From Dendrophyllia cribrosa (lineage: Eukaryota > Cnidaria > Anthozoa > Scleractinia > Dendrophylliidae), in assembly GCA_024195265.1 (NCBI GenBank), contig JAJLRJ010000010.1:4126135-4190134 (forward strand): a stretch of 64,000 nt of DNA, given 5' to 3'. The notes under the pieces were generated by a model. That model made no database searches. It was not told the DNA's origin and worked only from the letters and a program-made list of their open reading frames with translations. The first letter of the stretch is position 1; the number at the start of each line of letters is the position of its first letter. The translations under genes and the position numbers were made by a program. Shown piece by piece: positions 22,821 through 36,000 of the stretch.

Positions 22821-23727
22821 GGAACGGACCATTTAATTTTTGTGGTGGTGGTGGTGGGGGGGGGGGGGGGGGGGGGGGGGGGAGGAATTGGGCAATTTCT
22901 TCTGAGTATGAATTTTTTTTCGGCATCACTACCTTACTTGTATTAAAATTCGCGCAGCGGTGAGTGCGCGAATTTTAGTACTGCGCGAAATATAATCCGC
23001 GTGAAAAGCTCTTTTGCGTAATATGAGACACTCAATGTTAGTTATGCAAATCAGTTGATTTATTAACGCATACACAATTGACAGTATGTTTTAAGTTGTT
23101 CTTGTAACATGAAAAATTGAAAATGCAGGAAATAGCAAGGGTGACAGAACGCACAATCTCTACCGGTGTGAAACATATGAGAACCTTTTATATTTTTGCT
23201 ATAATTATATCCTTTAAAAAAGAAAAATCTTTAAAAGATACACTCGTTAGAGCAAAAATATAAAAGGTTCTCATATGTTTCACACCGGTAGAGATTGTGC
23301 GGCCTGTCACCCTTGCTATCTCCTACCATGCAATATTTTTTTTTGGTTCTCGCTGGTATTTGAACTCACCCTTTATTGTACATTACATAATTTTGAAGTC
23401 AGTTTTTGAGGTCGCCTTATCGATTTTTGATTTCGTAAGTTTTGACAAGTATTGAAATAATTGTTGATAAATAAGGCATACTCATTATAAATACTATTAT
23501 AAACGAACACGGAAAATTACTTGCGCGAATTGAAATCTGCGCGAATAAATCCCAACAAGGTGCGCGAAGTTAAATCGCGCGAATTTAAAACTGAGCGAAA
23601 ATGAGTCCGACACGAATTTTTATGCTTTCTTGTGCAGGATTTTTTTTTGGTAATTGCCCAACCCCGCCCCCAACACCCCCCCCCCCCACCCAAAAAAAAA
23701 CTTTAATGGTCCGCCCCTAATATCGTG
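22821..23727. mobile_element. ~0.9-kb inverted-repeat element with poly(G) inside its ends
   Basis: The left end GGAACGGACCATTTAATTTT followed by a GGT/G run and AATTGGGCAATT is the inverse of the right end (AATTGCCCAACCCC, a C run, then TTTAATGGTCCGCCCC). Terminal repeats are about 90 bp. The interior is rich in GCGCGAATTT words in both orientations and hosts the hairpin at 23125-23331. Confidence 0.75.
23125..23331. mobile_element. Foldback with ~72-bp near-perfect arms
   Basis: GATAGCAAGGGTGACAG-type arms pair through GCACAATCTCTACCGGTGTG, AAACATATGAGAACCTTTTA and TATTTTTGCT with their inverses; the loop is only about 45 bp. High arm identity suggests recent insertion or repair by gene conversion. 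It is nested within 22821-23727. Confidence 0.85.
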
Positions 23728-23754
23728 GCAAACGTTCTATCGTGTAAAGGGCTT

Positions 23755-23920
23755 TGACTAGTTTATGGAGGGTCTTTTACATTCCTATTATAAACTAAAT
23801 CTTTCATATAACATCGATTTCCCGGTAAATTATACCCTATTCTAGATCTAAACTCTCGATTTCTATACCCTATCCCAGACTAAACTGTTTGGAAACCATA
23901 TTCTTCACAGCGGCACATAG
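23755..23920. repeat. Fragment of a poly(C)-ended repeat family
   Basis: CCCTATTCTAGA, CCTATCCCAGACTAAACT, TTGGAAACCAT and TTCACAGCGGCACATA also occur at about 27715-27795 and 35190-35400, where they run into a C run. This family is related in its tail (CATATAGCTTATATATGAGA) to the poly(G)/poly(C) MITEs. Confidence 0.6.
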
Positions 23921-24068
23921 TAATGAAGCATATTATAAGCCATACCCGCCGGGTGTCTCGGCTATCCCCCTACTGGGTACCTCTGTTATCAGGCAAAACT
24001 CCTCTTTTGCGACCAAATAACAACGTGGAAAAATTGTTGTTGTTGTTTATTTTTTCGCTCTTTTCACG

Positions 24069-27000
24069 TCAGTTGTTAAAGGGAATCTGTGGTCGAATTT
24101 GCGTAATTCTGTTGCGGGAAATCTTGTCGAAGACAATTAGTCCCGAAGCCTTCTCGATCGTATCGACTGGGACCTGGAACATGTGCAGTGGTGTCTTTTC
24201 ATTGATTGGCTGATTTGGCAATATATAAGACTGCAACGAGAGATATTAAGACATGTGATCAGTATGTGTTTGGCACGTGATGTTGTTTACATCGGTTACT
24301 GACCAATTGCGCCCCTCCGCACTTCATTCGAGACGCCCATAATTTTCTTCAAATTCCGACAGGATTTACTTGTTCATCACTTGGATCTGTTGCTTAAAAT
24401 CCCGTCAAAATTGGAAAGAAGTTTAACGGCTTTCCTTTGATTGACATCCACCAACACTTAACTTTGAATGAAGTGCGGTATGAGGGTGTGATTGAAAAGG
24501 GTTGTAAAATATTCCCGTATTTATGTGTCGACCAAATTTAACACGGGTTGTTTTGAGGAGGGATACTTTGTATCCAAACAGAACTGAAATTTGAATTGTT
24601 GGTTTTCGACGAGAAAGTTAAAACCGAAGAACCCGAAGCAAGAAACAACAACAAATTAAGTTAATATACTTTGACGAAGCCGAGAATCGAACCGGGCATA
24701 CAGTAGAGCGAGGCGAATGGTATCACAAGAGCATTAAGCCTGCTTCAATGGCCATTAAATAGGACCAGAAAATCTAAATTTGTTATTCAAGAGCGCTTTT
24801 CAATTTCCATTGAAACTAATTTTGCAATTGCTTTGGTTTTGCATTGCTACGCTTTGTGATTGGCTAAAATATCTCGCGTCACTTTTTAAACCAATCAGAA
24901 GTAAAGCCAAAACCAATCGTTCCTTACTCGCACGCTCCCGCACGCGTTTTCCCGCGCTTGGCACCCGCGACATGCATTCGCTTCGACTTCTGATTGGTTC
25001 GCTGGTTTGTCTGTGTCTGTTGTGATTGGTCGGCTTGGTTTCCTTTTGATTTTGGTTTGACGATACAGTGGAATCTCTACTTTGGGAAACCTCTATTAAG
25101 TGGACAATTCTCCTGGTCCCGGCCGGCAAAACGCTCATATAACCTTTGTAATTATCATCTCTATTAAGGAGACACTTCTCCTGGTCCCGGCCGGCAAAAT
25201 GCTCATATAATCTATGCAGTTATCGTCTCTATTCTCATAACGGACAACTCTATTAAAGGGGACAGGGGCAATATTTAAGCATCCTAAATGACATTTTAAG
25301 GGAACAGTTAAAGTTTGTACGCGACCACCAAGGAAGATTGGCAAGATATTTTTGTACTCTAACCACAACTGATGATAATATTCAAAGCTTGAGCTCTTAT
25401 TCTAAATGATTACAGCATACAAATCTTGTCATAAAATACAAGTGATGTATGACATTGTCGTTGTGTTTTGTGCTGTAGTTAACTAACGAAAGGCTGTTAC
25501 AGTACACTACAATTTAAACAGTCCAAGGTTGCTATTGCAATTTCAATTAAGTAATTCAGTATTTTACAGTTGCTAAAATAAATGGCGGCGTCCCGGCAAG
25601 TTAAGAAACTAGGCGTTTTGTTTGGGTGGTTAATTATTAAAGTGCCAGTTCGATAAAATTTTGATATTTCATTTTTGTTCATTTTTCGGAAGTAAATAAT
25701 GTATTTTGTAACCAGTCCAAACCGTTTTTCAATCCGATCAAGGGAAAACGGTTTTATTCGGCCGTACTTTTCGCATTTGTACGGCCGCCATTAAATTTGC
25801 ATGTCCCTGAAGTTCCAGTCACTTTCGCTGTCTATCTTTTGTAATTTCAGGAACATGCAAATTTAATGGCGTCCATGCAAATGCAAAAAGTATGGCCGAA
25901 AAAGAACGTTTTCCCGTGATTGGATTGAAAAACAGTTTGGGCAGGTTACTAAATACCTTATTTCTTTTCCAAAGTGCAAAGAAAAAAAGAAATTTAAAAA
26001 TTTGATCCAACTGGCACTTCAACAAAACCAGCAAAACCTTCAGTAATGGTGATGTTACACGGAGCGATTCGCAACGGCGATTTTTAGCGCAACAAAAGTA
26101 ACGACAGGTATGTTAAACGAAACAACATGAGCAAAATTCGTGTTTTTGCGTTGCAAGTTTCTTGAAGCTGAATCTAAAACTCGCAACGAAAAAATTGCGA
26201 AGAAAATCGTCCGTGTACCCTTGTTGCGCTAAACATCGGCGTTGCGAATCGTCCCGTGTAACATCACCTGGTCCCAAGGGTGTTCCATTAATAGAGGTTG
26301 CACTTAACTTTATGAAAAAGAAAAACTAACCTGCATTTCTAACTGGTTGTCGTTCGTCTCTCCCAAGATGACTTTAAAGTAGTGCGTGGGCACAGCTATA
26401 CGGTTTTGGCCGATCAGCTGCATAGATAAATAAAAAGAAAACGAACAAAACTTAAACCTCGTGGTATGACCAGTCCAATTATATTTCAATTGAATACAAT
26501 TCAAAGCTGGTTCCCACTAGCGACGAAAGCTGATTGAATCGGAATCGCAAGAACCCTACGATCTAGTGGAAATCAAAACGACGTTAGCGGATAGTAAGCG
26601 ACGGAAGCAGAAGCGGAATCGGAAGAAAACGGAAACCTTCTGATCCTTCCGATTCCGATTCCGATTCCGTCGAGCTTCCAATTCCGATTGTGACTCCGTT
26701 TTTTGATTTACACTAGAATGTAAATCTCCTTACGCTTCCGACTCCGCTTCCGATTACGTCGCTAGTAGAAACCAGCTCTTAAGCCGCAACTAGAAATCGC
26801 GGCCAATTTGATTCAAAACTTAAACTCACGTGCAGAACTGTTTCTTTGTTCATTCAAATTTAAAATGCACGTGCAAAACGGTTGCTTTACTAATTAAAAT
26901 CAATAATGCACGTGCAAACCTGTTGTTGCTTTACTAATTAAATTTATAATGCACGTGCAAAACTGTTGTTTTTGATTATTAAACTTTTCAACGCACGTGC

Positions 27001-30000
27001 AAGCAACACTTTTGCTAATTACACTTTATGGTAATTTGCCAACGTTCTCAATGAGGTCACGTAAACGTCAGCACTATCTTTTCCTGTCAAGCATTGATTC
27101 AAATGTGTTTTGGCGAGTAAATGTGCCGAGACTAAAGCTCGGGCCGCACGACAACAAGAGTTGTCGAGACTTCAATCTCTCGCTGTCGTTTGGCCTGGCG
27201 ACTTTTTTGCTCTTTCAGCGACTTTCGTGCACCCTCGGCGACCCTCGTACTAACTCAACGACTCTCGTGCAATCTCGGCGACTCTCGTACGCTCTCGGCG
27301 ACTTTCGTACTATCTCGGCGACTCTCGTACGCTCTCGGCGACTCTCGTACGCTCTCGGCGACTCTCGTACGCTCTCGGCGACTCTCGTACGTTCTCGGCG
27401 ACTCTCGCACTATCTCGGCGATTCCCGTGCGCTTTCAAAGAGTTTGAATTCGCTCGAATTTTCATTTGATTCGATGAGAATTCTGAATTCTCGCTCTCGT
27501 TTGGCCTTGATTCTCAGGCACTCTCACTAACTCTCGTGCACCCTTAGACAGTTTGAACTCTCGCCAACTATAAGTCCCATTTTAAACAACAGTTTTGCTA
27601 ATTATAGGTTTTGGTAAATTTGTTGACGTCGCATTGCGGTTGCTTTTCTTTTCTTTCTCTTTTGTTTTGGAGTTTGGAGGTATAAAGCAATAAATGGTTG
27701 CCCCCCCCCAGCCTAACCTGCTTGAAAACCATACCCTTCACAGCGGCACATACCCATATAGCTTATATATGAGAACCCCCCCCCCCCCGGCACAACATCT
27801 CACCTTGTATTTCACGTACAGTTGATTATCTGCTTCCAGTCTAAAATAAGATGAAATACTGCATTTTAAAACACTGAAAAGATGTATCTTACTCTATGAA
27901 ACTTTGGCTAGCGATATTATTTTTTTGCGGTTTTTGTGATTATCTAAAGTTGCAAAAATTCTATGATGTAGTAGCATAACGTCAAAAAGGAATGTTTTAT
28001 GCGAAACAACAAATAAGTCATGTTAAAAAAATTTCTTATCTCTATTTTACCAATTCTGGACAACACATTGGAGAAAAATATGAGGGTAATAAACAACCTT
28101 AGACTTACTTTGGTAAGAAAAGTGGCCCAGTAATAATGTACACATTCTTGTAAAACCTTGTCATATACCGCGAATACTTTTCAAGGTGTTCCCAAGCATC
28201 ACGGTTAAATCCTGAGCCTGTCTTGAGAAAACAAGTTACAAATTATGGCGATTAAAATACCTAGTTGGTGGTGTTCTAGTAGGATTGGTCCTTAAAAACA
28301 CTGTTGTTAATGCCCCGGGGGGGGGGGGGGGGGGGGGGGGGGGGTACTCCTGACAATGAAGGATAGGTGTGTGCCGCCAAGGTTCTCAAATCCTGACCCT
28401 ATTTAAGGGTAGAAAATGGAGATTTGATACCCTTTTTAAGGCCCAGTTTTAACAGATCATATCTTTTTCGTTTTGCGCGTTGGGGTGGATACTGCAATTT
28501 AGTGACCCTATCTAAGGAATATCTAAGGATCACAATACCAAAACTACCAAAAAGGATACCCTATTTAAGGACTGAGCACTTCAAAAACCCTACCCTATCG
28601 GGCGGCACATACCTATATAGCGTATATAAGGGAGTACCACCCCCCCCCCCCCCCCCCCCCCGGGTGTTAATGACTGATATAGCGGTTTTCAATCGAGTGT
28701 TCAAAGTAATTTAGCGTTTGCTAAGGTTTCGCATTTCTACAGTTTGTGATTGTCTTAAAAATCTTGAGCCACTTTCTCAGCCAATCAGAAGTGAACCTAA
28801 AGCAATCATAACATGGTCGCATGCGTTTTCCCGCACTTGGTGCTTGGTTAGTCGTTTCAACCCTTTTATCCTTAAACTCCCAGAGTCAATAGTTCAAACT
28901 TTTGAGTCTGTGAACGAAATCCTATGGCGTGACCATTCAAATGAAACCTCTTCAGCGGTACTTTTGCATGGTACCATTTGTTCTAACTTTTGAGTCTGTT
29001 AATGAAATCCTATGGTGTGACCATTCAAATGAAACCTCTTCAGCGGTACTTTTGGATGGGACCATTTGTTCTAACTTTTGAGTCTGTTAATGAAATCCTA
29101 TGGTGTGACCATTCAAATGAAACCTCTTCAGCGGTACTTTTGGATGGGACCATTTGTTCTAACTTTTGAGTCTGTTAATGAAATCCTATGGTGTGACCAT
29201 TCAAATGAAATCTCTTCAGCGGTACTTTTGCATGGTACCATTTGTTCTAACTTTTGAGTCTGTTAATGAAATCCTATGGTGTGACCATTCAAATGAAATC
29301 TCTTCAGCGGTACTTTTGCATGGTACCATTTGTTCTAACTTTTGAGTCTGTTAATGAAATCCTATGGTGTGACCATTCAATTGAAACCTCTTCAGCAGTA
29401 CTTTTGCAGGGTACCATTTGTTCTAACTTTTGAGTCTGTGGACGAAATCCTATGGTGTGACCATTCAAATGAAACCTCTTCAGCAGTACTTTTGCATGGT
29501 ACCATTTGTTCTAACTTTTGAGTCTGTTAATGAAATCCTATGGTGTGACCATTCAATTGAAACCTCTTCAGCAGTACTTTTGCAGGGTACCATTTGTTCT
29601 AACTTTTGAGTCTGTGGACGAAATTCTATGGTGTGACCATTCAAATGAAACCTCTTCAGCGGTACTTTTGCATGGTACCATTTGTTCTAACTTTTGAGTC
29701 TGTTACTGAAATCCTATGGTGTGACCATTCAATTGAAACCTCTTCAGCAGTACTTTTGCAGGGTACCATTTGTTCTAACTTTTGAGTCTGTGGACGAAGT
29801 CCTATGGTGTGACCATTCAATTGAAACCTCTTCAGCAGTACTTTTGCAGGGTACCATTTGTTCTAACTTTTGAGTCTGTTACTGAAATCCTATGGTGTGA
29901 CCATTCAATTGAAACCTCTTCAGCAGTACTTTTGCAGGGTACCATTTGTTCTAACTTTTGAGTCTGTGGACGAAATTCTATGGTGTGACCATTCAAATGA

Positions 30001-33000
30001 AACCTCTTCAGCGGTACTTTTGCATGGTACCATTTGTTCTAACTTTTGAGTCTGTTACTGAAATCCTATGGTGTGACCATTCAATTGAAACCTCTTCAGC
30101 AGTACTTTTGCAGGGTACCATTTGTTCTAACTTTTGAGTCTGTGGACGAAGTCCTATGGTGTGACCATTCAATTGAAACCTCTTCAGCAGTACTTTTGCA
30201 GGGTACCATTTGTTCTAACTTTTGAGTCTGTGGACGAAGTCCTATGGTGTGACCATTCAAATGAAACCTCTTTTGCAGTACTTTTGCATGGTACCATTTG
30301 TTCTAACTTTTGAGTCTGTGGACGAAGTCCTATGGTGTGACCATTCAATTGAAACCTCTTCAGCAGTACTTTTGCAGGGTACCATTTTGTTCTAACTTTT
30401 GAGTCTGTGGACGAAGTCCTATGGTGTGACCATTCAATTGAAACCTCTTCAGCAGTACTTTTGCATGGTACCATTTGTTCTAACTTTTGAGTCTGTGGAC
30501 GAAGTCCTATGGTGTGACCATTCAATTGAAACCTCTTCAGCAGTACTTTTGCATGGTACCATTTGTTCTAACTTTTGAGTCTGTGGACGAAATCCTATGG
30601 TGTGACCATTCAATTGAAACCTCTTTGGTAGTACATTTGCATGGTATCATTTGTTTTTCAATATTTTACAAAATGAAATTTGAGTTTTTTTTTTAATTTT
30701 GATTTTTAGCACTCTTGGGAGTTAATCCCCAATATCAACACACAAATTCTCTTTTCTCATCCCCATATGTAGTGGGGAGAAGTTGTTAAATTATCAAGAT
30801 TCATCTTGGGTGATCATGTCCTTAACTCTCATTAACTCTGATTGATAAACCATTGATATTACAAGGTGAAATTTGATACTGATTGGGGCTAAAAGGGTTA
30901 AAGACTGTTGTTGGTGGTCAACAAAAACTGACGTTCTGACAACAGTAGGCATAATTAAGTTATGAATTTCAGGGTTAGGTAAATGTTATTTCCACATGCT
31001 ACATAGCTCTCCAAGTTTAACTACTTATCAGTTTCCACTGGTGGTCAACATGAACTGACGTTCTGACAACAGTAAGTGGAATTTATTAAGTTATGAATTT
31101 TAGGGTTAGGTAAACGTTATTTCCACCTGCTGCATAGCTCTCCAAGTTTTATCTAAGTATTAGTTTTCACCGGGTTAATTAAATGCTACTTCCACCTGTT
31201 GCATAGCTTTCCAAGATTCTATTAAGTGTTAATCACAGGAGTCACTGTTAAAGCTCATTTAGAAATTTCATGTGGAAACCGAAAAATATTGGTTTTGGAA
31301 GACAACAGAAAGCAGAAGAAATGAAGAAACATTTTGCAGTATTGAATAACAAAAGCACAAAGGAGGTGATTTTTTTTTTAAATTTTCCCTAACAGCTCCC
31401 TACCATAAGTTGTTTCGAAAAATTCAATAAGAAAGATAGGTCACCATGCTCGGTAAAGAGATATGATGGACCAATGTTGCCCCATTTATGCCTATAGCAA
31501 TACCGATCAGGACCGATCACGCACGTCATTATTTGATCGGTTCATGTTTCTTTTCCCGGTAACCTGTGAAAGCAAAGTTTACAATTCTTCAAAAAAACTT
31601 GATAGGCTAAAGTCTCCACTATATGGGAACACTTTGAAATAAAAGTTATAAAAAAGTCACACATCTTCAAATGACACGGACTCAAAACATTCCTTGCGTC
31701 CATGTTTTCAAGGTCATCAATTTGCTCCCACGAGTAACTGATTTGAGAACGTTTTTAGCGATATCTTTTTTTCTTGTCAAGGAATTTTTTTTAAACTTTT
31801 TTAACTTAAAAAGCATTAATTTAACATCAAAATGATGCAATAAAAAATACAGGTTGCCATGCTCGTTAGAGAGAAAAAGACAGTCATATTTTCTAACGAG
31901 CTTGCAGGCCTTGCAGGCACTTACACTGTCGTTTGATTTTCTTTTTTCTCTCTAGATCTTGAAACAAAATTTCAGTTCTTTTTTTCACTGATGATTTTAT
32001 GAAGCGCCCATTTTTATGCCTGGTGAGGTTTCCGGCCAAAAAAGCAGCCATGTTTTAATGCTGCCGATGTTGCGAATTACATGTGTTATGCGCAGTACAG
32101 GATGAGCAGTGAAATACTGAGGAATCACCTTAATCTGGCACTTTGACACATCTACCCAGCAATACACTGATATCCAGGTAACTTGTACACAAATATTGTT
32201 CAACAAATACTTCATATTTGACAGAGTTATTTGTCATATTCATATAACTTCATATGTGGCAGAATTATGTGTGTTATGGTGAACTTTTATAGGTGAGGAC
32301 ACTTTGTGAAGCCAGTCATGCAGTATGTCCAGAAATGTGCAGGCAAGTATTGTTTAAAGAATACTTCATATTTCATTCATTCATTCATTTATTTTTGTCA
32401 TTAACCACATTAAAAATATATATAATAATAATAATAATACAATACACTAGGAATTTATAATAACTTAAAAGACTTAACTTATTTGACAGAGTTGTTTGTC
32501 GTTTTCATATTACTTCATATGTGACAGAATTTCGTGTCTTTTGGTGAACTTTTATAGGTGAGGACACTTTGTGATGCCAGTCATGCAGTATGTCCAGAAA
32601 TGCAGGCAAGTATTGTTTAACGAGTACTTCATATTTGACAGAGTTGTTTGTCATTTTCATATTACTTCATATGTGACAGAATTTTGTGTGTTTTGGTGAA
32701 CTTTTATAGGTGAGGACACTTTGTGATGTCAGTCATGCAGTATGTCCAGAAATGCAGGCAAGTATTGTTTAATGAGTACTTCATATTTGACAGAGTTGTT
32801 TGTTGTTTTCATATTACTTCATATGTGACAGAATTTTGTGTGTTTTGGTGAACTTTTATAGGTGAGGACACTTTGTGATGTCAGTCATGCAGTATGTCCA
32901 GAAATGCAGGCAAGCATTGTTTAACGAGTACTTCATATTTGACAGAGTTGTTTGTCATTTTCATATTACTTCATATGTGACAGAATTTTGTGTGTTTTGG

Positions 33001-36000
33001 TGAACTTTTATAGGTGAGGACACTTTGTGATGTCAGTCATGCAGTATGTCCAGAAATGCAGGCAAGCATTGTTTAACGAGTACTTCATATTTGACAGAGT
33101 TGTTTGTTGTTTTCATATTACTTCATATGTGACAGAATTATGTGTGTTATGGTGAACTTTATAAGATGAGGACACTTTGTGAAGCCTATCATGGAGCAGC
33201 ATGCATATGGTCCTGTTGGTGTACAACCTTGGACATTATTTCAATTGTGACATTAGCTCACCAACTTGTGGACTCATGTTACTAAGGAAGAATGTCGCAC
33301 ACATGGAGTCCTGAGAGGATCGGTGATTGGCTGCAGCAGCAAGATGACCCCTGTCATATCCACTTTTCCTAAGAATAATTAACAACTATTCACCGAAGTG
33401 GAGGTGGGTAGTGGTGGATATTTACCGAGCTGCAAAGCAGCGAGGTAAATATCCACCACTACCCACCTACACTGAGGTGAATAGTTGTTTTAGTATATAC
33501 TGAAACAGTGAGATAATACAACGAAAATGATGCTTTTTAACTCATTTATTCCTGTCAACGATTACAATTTTTGCACGCAAATTGCTGGGAGGTGAATAGC
33601 ACTTGCTATTCCAAGTTTCAGTTGCCAATCAGAGCATGCCAACAATGCTATCCACTGCTTCAGTATATACTAAACACAAATATTTAACAAATATCCCACA
33701 AAATCAGGCAGATAATTGATTTATAATTTAGCAAATTGTCACCAAGTACCATTTCAACTAGGAAATCTGTGGGTGTAGTAATGATGAAAAAAAATTACAT
33801 CAACTAAACACAATGGTAATCTCCATAACTTAAAGTTTACAAGCAATCATTTTAATATCACTTCTGTTCAAGAGCACTTTTTTTCAAATCATAGATGTGT
33901 GGTAATGAGGGCATTTTCATCAAGGAGGAAGACATTAAAGTATTACTAATTTTAACAAGCCTTTATCTTTTGGCAGTTAGTAGAAGTCTGGTCAACTTTT
34001 AATGAGTTTTGAAAATTAATACAACACAAAGGCTTAAGCATTTTTTTATCGAGTTTTAACTTCTAAAATTCCCAACTTAACTCTGGATATTCTCATAAGC
34101 CAAAGGAAATAGGTTTTAAAATTAATTTTTTTGGAGTGTAAATTCTTGGAATCAGTTTCATCTGAGGTGTTAAAATTGACGTTGGGGTGCCTGAAATTTT
34201 CTTTTGTACTAATTCATTGTGACTTAATAAACGTATATTTCCATTAACACTATATCATCAGTACACCCTCAAGATCATATTGCTAACTTAATCACGACTA
34301 ATTTCCAATTTAGTATTGCTCTTCCATACCTAAGGCAATGATTTTATCCACGACTACTACTAGTACACTCATTCTTCCCAAACACAGTGTTGCAGTGGAA
34401 CAGACTCCCTTGGGAGATAGCCCTGTCCGACTTGTTGAAAAATTTTAAGGCTACAGAATATCAGCTTTTTATTAACTTGCTTATCATGATGCAACACAAA
34501 CCTGTAGTCTTCATTAGTTGTTGAAAACAAAGGATGAATGGCTGGATCATTTACAAAATCACACTGTCCTCTGTCCAGATCTCTGTTGTACACATTCCTC
34601 GATGTTAAATGCTGCAGATAGAAATGACATTTAATTTCCTATTAGCCCATTTAACTCCACAATCAAGGGAAGGACTGGAAAGGAAACAGTATTTAAATAC
34701 TGTTTTCTATTCAACTACTTATTGACTTACTTTTAAGTATATTAAAATATTTTACTTATTTATGTACTACCTCGTTTTCAAACACTGAATGAATATAATA
34801 TTATAAACAATTCCACTTGAGAGAGCCCCTTTTTTAATACAAATGAAGACCTCCTTTCCTCTGTAATAAGCCTGCATGTACATCAGTGCTTTTTCATAAG
34901 TTTGTATGTTTGCGCAGAAAAAATTAAGATTCTGAAATGTTTCTGAAGACTGTAATTAATAATAACATTGTAACTAATGCCATTGTTAATCTTTTGATTT
35001 AAAATTATCTGTAGCTATATCTGGCATGCGTATGTGAGGTTTGCTGGTCAACTATTGGTATCACTGAGCCTGCAGTACTGACAGGACATGTGTCACACAC
35101 CCAAGTGGGGTGGGGGAGAGGTATACATTTTGGTAGTGTGTGGCTGGGACTCTGAACCAGACCACATTCAGCTGTATTTTGCAACCCTATTCTAGACTTA
35201 AGTCACCAACAATCCTTGACTTGATATTTTCCAGAAACTCCATCTTAAGTTTGTACCACTGATCAGTTTCCCGGGAAATGATACTCTTTTCTACACCAAA
35301 ACTCTCTGATTTCTTGCCCTATCCCAGACTAAACTTTTTGAAAACCATACCCTTCACAACAGCACTCCATATAACTTATATATGAGAATACTCCCCTCCC
35401 CCCCTCCCCCCCTTCCCCCCCCCCCCCTCCTTCCCCCCCCCACCACACCAGGATCACACATATGAACTTTCTTATGGCCAAGTTCACCATGACTTCTTCA
35501 GTGGTAAGACATCCAATCAGTAACTGGAAGGCCATGTGTTCGACTTCCATCAGGGGCACTAAGAATTTTCCTTTTCTAAGTCTTTCAACTTGGGAGCATT
35601 TATCTACATATGTCGGTTGACTTAGACTGCAAAATAGTCATATTTTTGCGTCAAGGTAATATGAATGCACACGGTCTTTGAACGAAAGGTCTGGAGCAAG
35701 TGTGAATACGGCGATGCTTTTGGAGCCTCGCACCTTTGCGAGAAAGCGAGCAGGTAAAAATAATATGACTGTTTTGCAATCTTAAGTAAGGAATACTTAA
35801 AATATAATTCTTTTAAGAAAATAAAGTAGTAGTCAAGAGCTAAAAGACAACTAAAGTTACCTCAGCAACCCAGTTAGCAAGTCTTAAACGGCGATTATAG
35901 GAAAGAACATAATCATCCTTGGCCTTTATATTCTCAAAACCTGTTGTGAAAAACAGCATTATTTTACTTCAATAATATGGACCCTTCTATTCCAATACCC

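Larger units (their letters stand above)
25066..26302. mobile_element. pogo/Tc1-like non-autonomous element with nested insertions
   Basis: The left end ACAGTGGAATCTCTACTTTG and subterminal AACCTCTATTAAGTGGACA, CTCCTGGTCCCGGCCGGCAA are mirrored at the right by GGTCCCAAGGGTGTTCCATT and AATAGAGGTTGCACTTAA. The 'CAGTnnAACCTCTATTAA' end type is seen in pogo-like elements. The left part has two ~80-bp repeats (GTCCCGGCCGGCAAAA at about 25110 and 25185). Two other foldbacks are inserted inside (25612-26040 and 26048-26268). Confidence 0.65.

Noticed and set aside
26997..27530. 177-codon Ser/Arg/Leu-rich frame
   Set aside because: Explained by the 20-bp minisatellite; no known domain.
28862..30722. 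CRISPR-like direct repeats
   Set aside because: Units are contiguous 88-bp tandem copies with no variable spacers, in a eukaryotic intron, within a transposon.
34369..34593. Single-exon 74-codon protein on the minus strand
   Set aside because: It is ENDOG exon 4 read through into the intron; the conserved part stops at the donor at 34502/34501.
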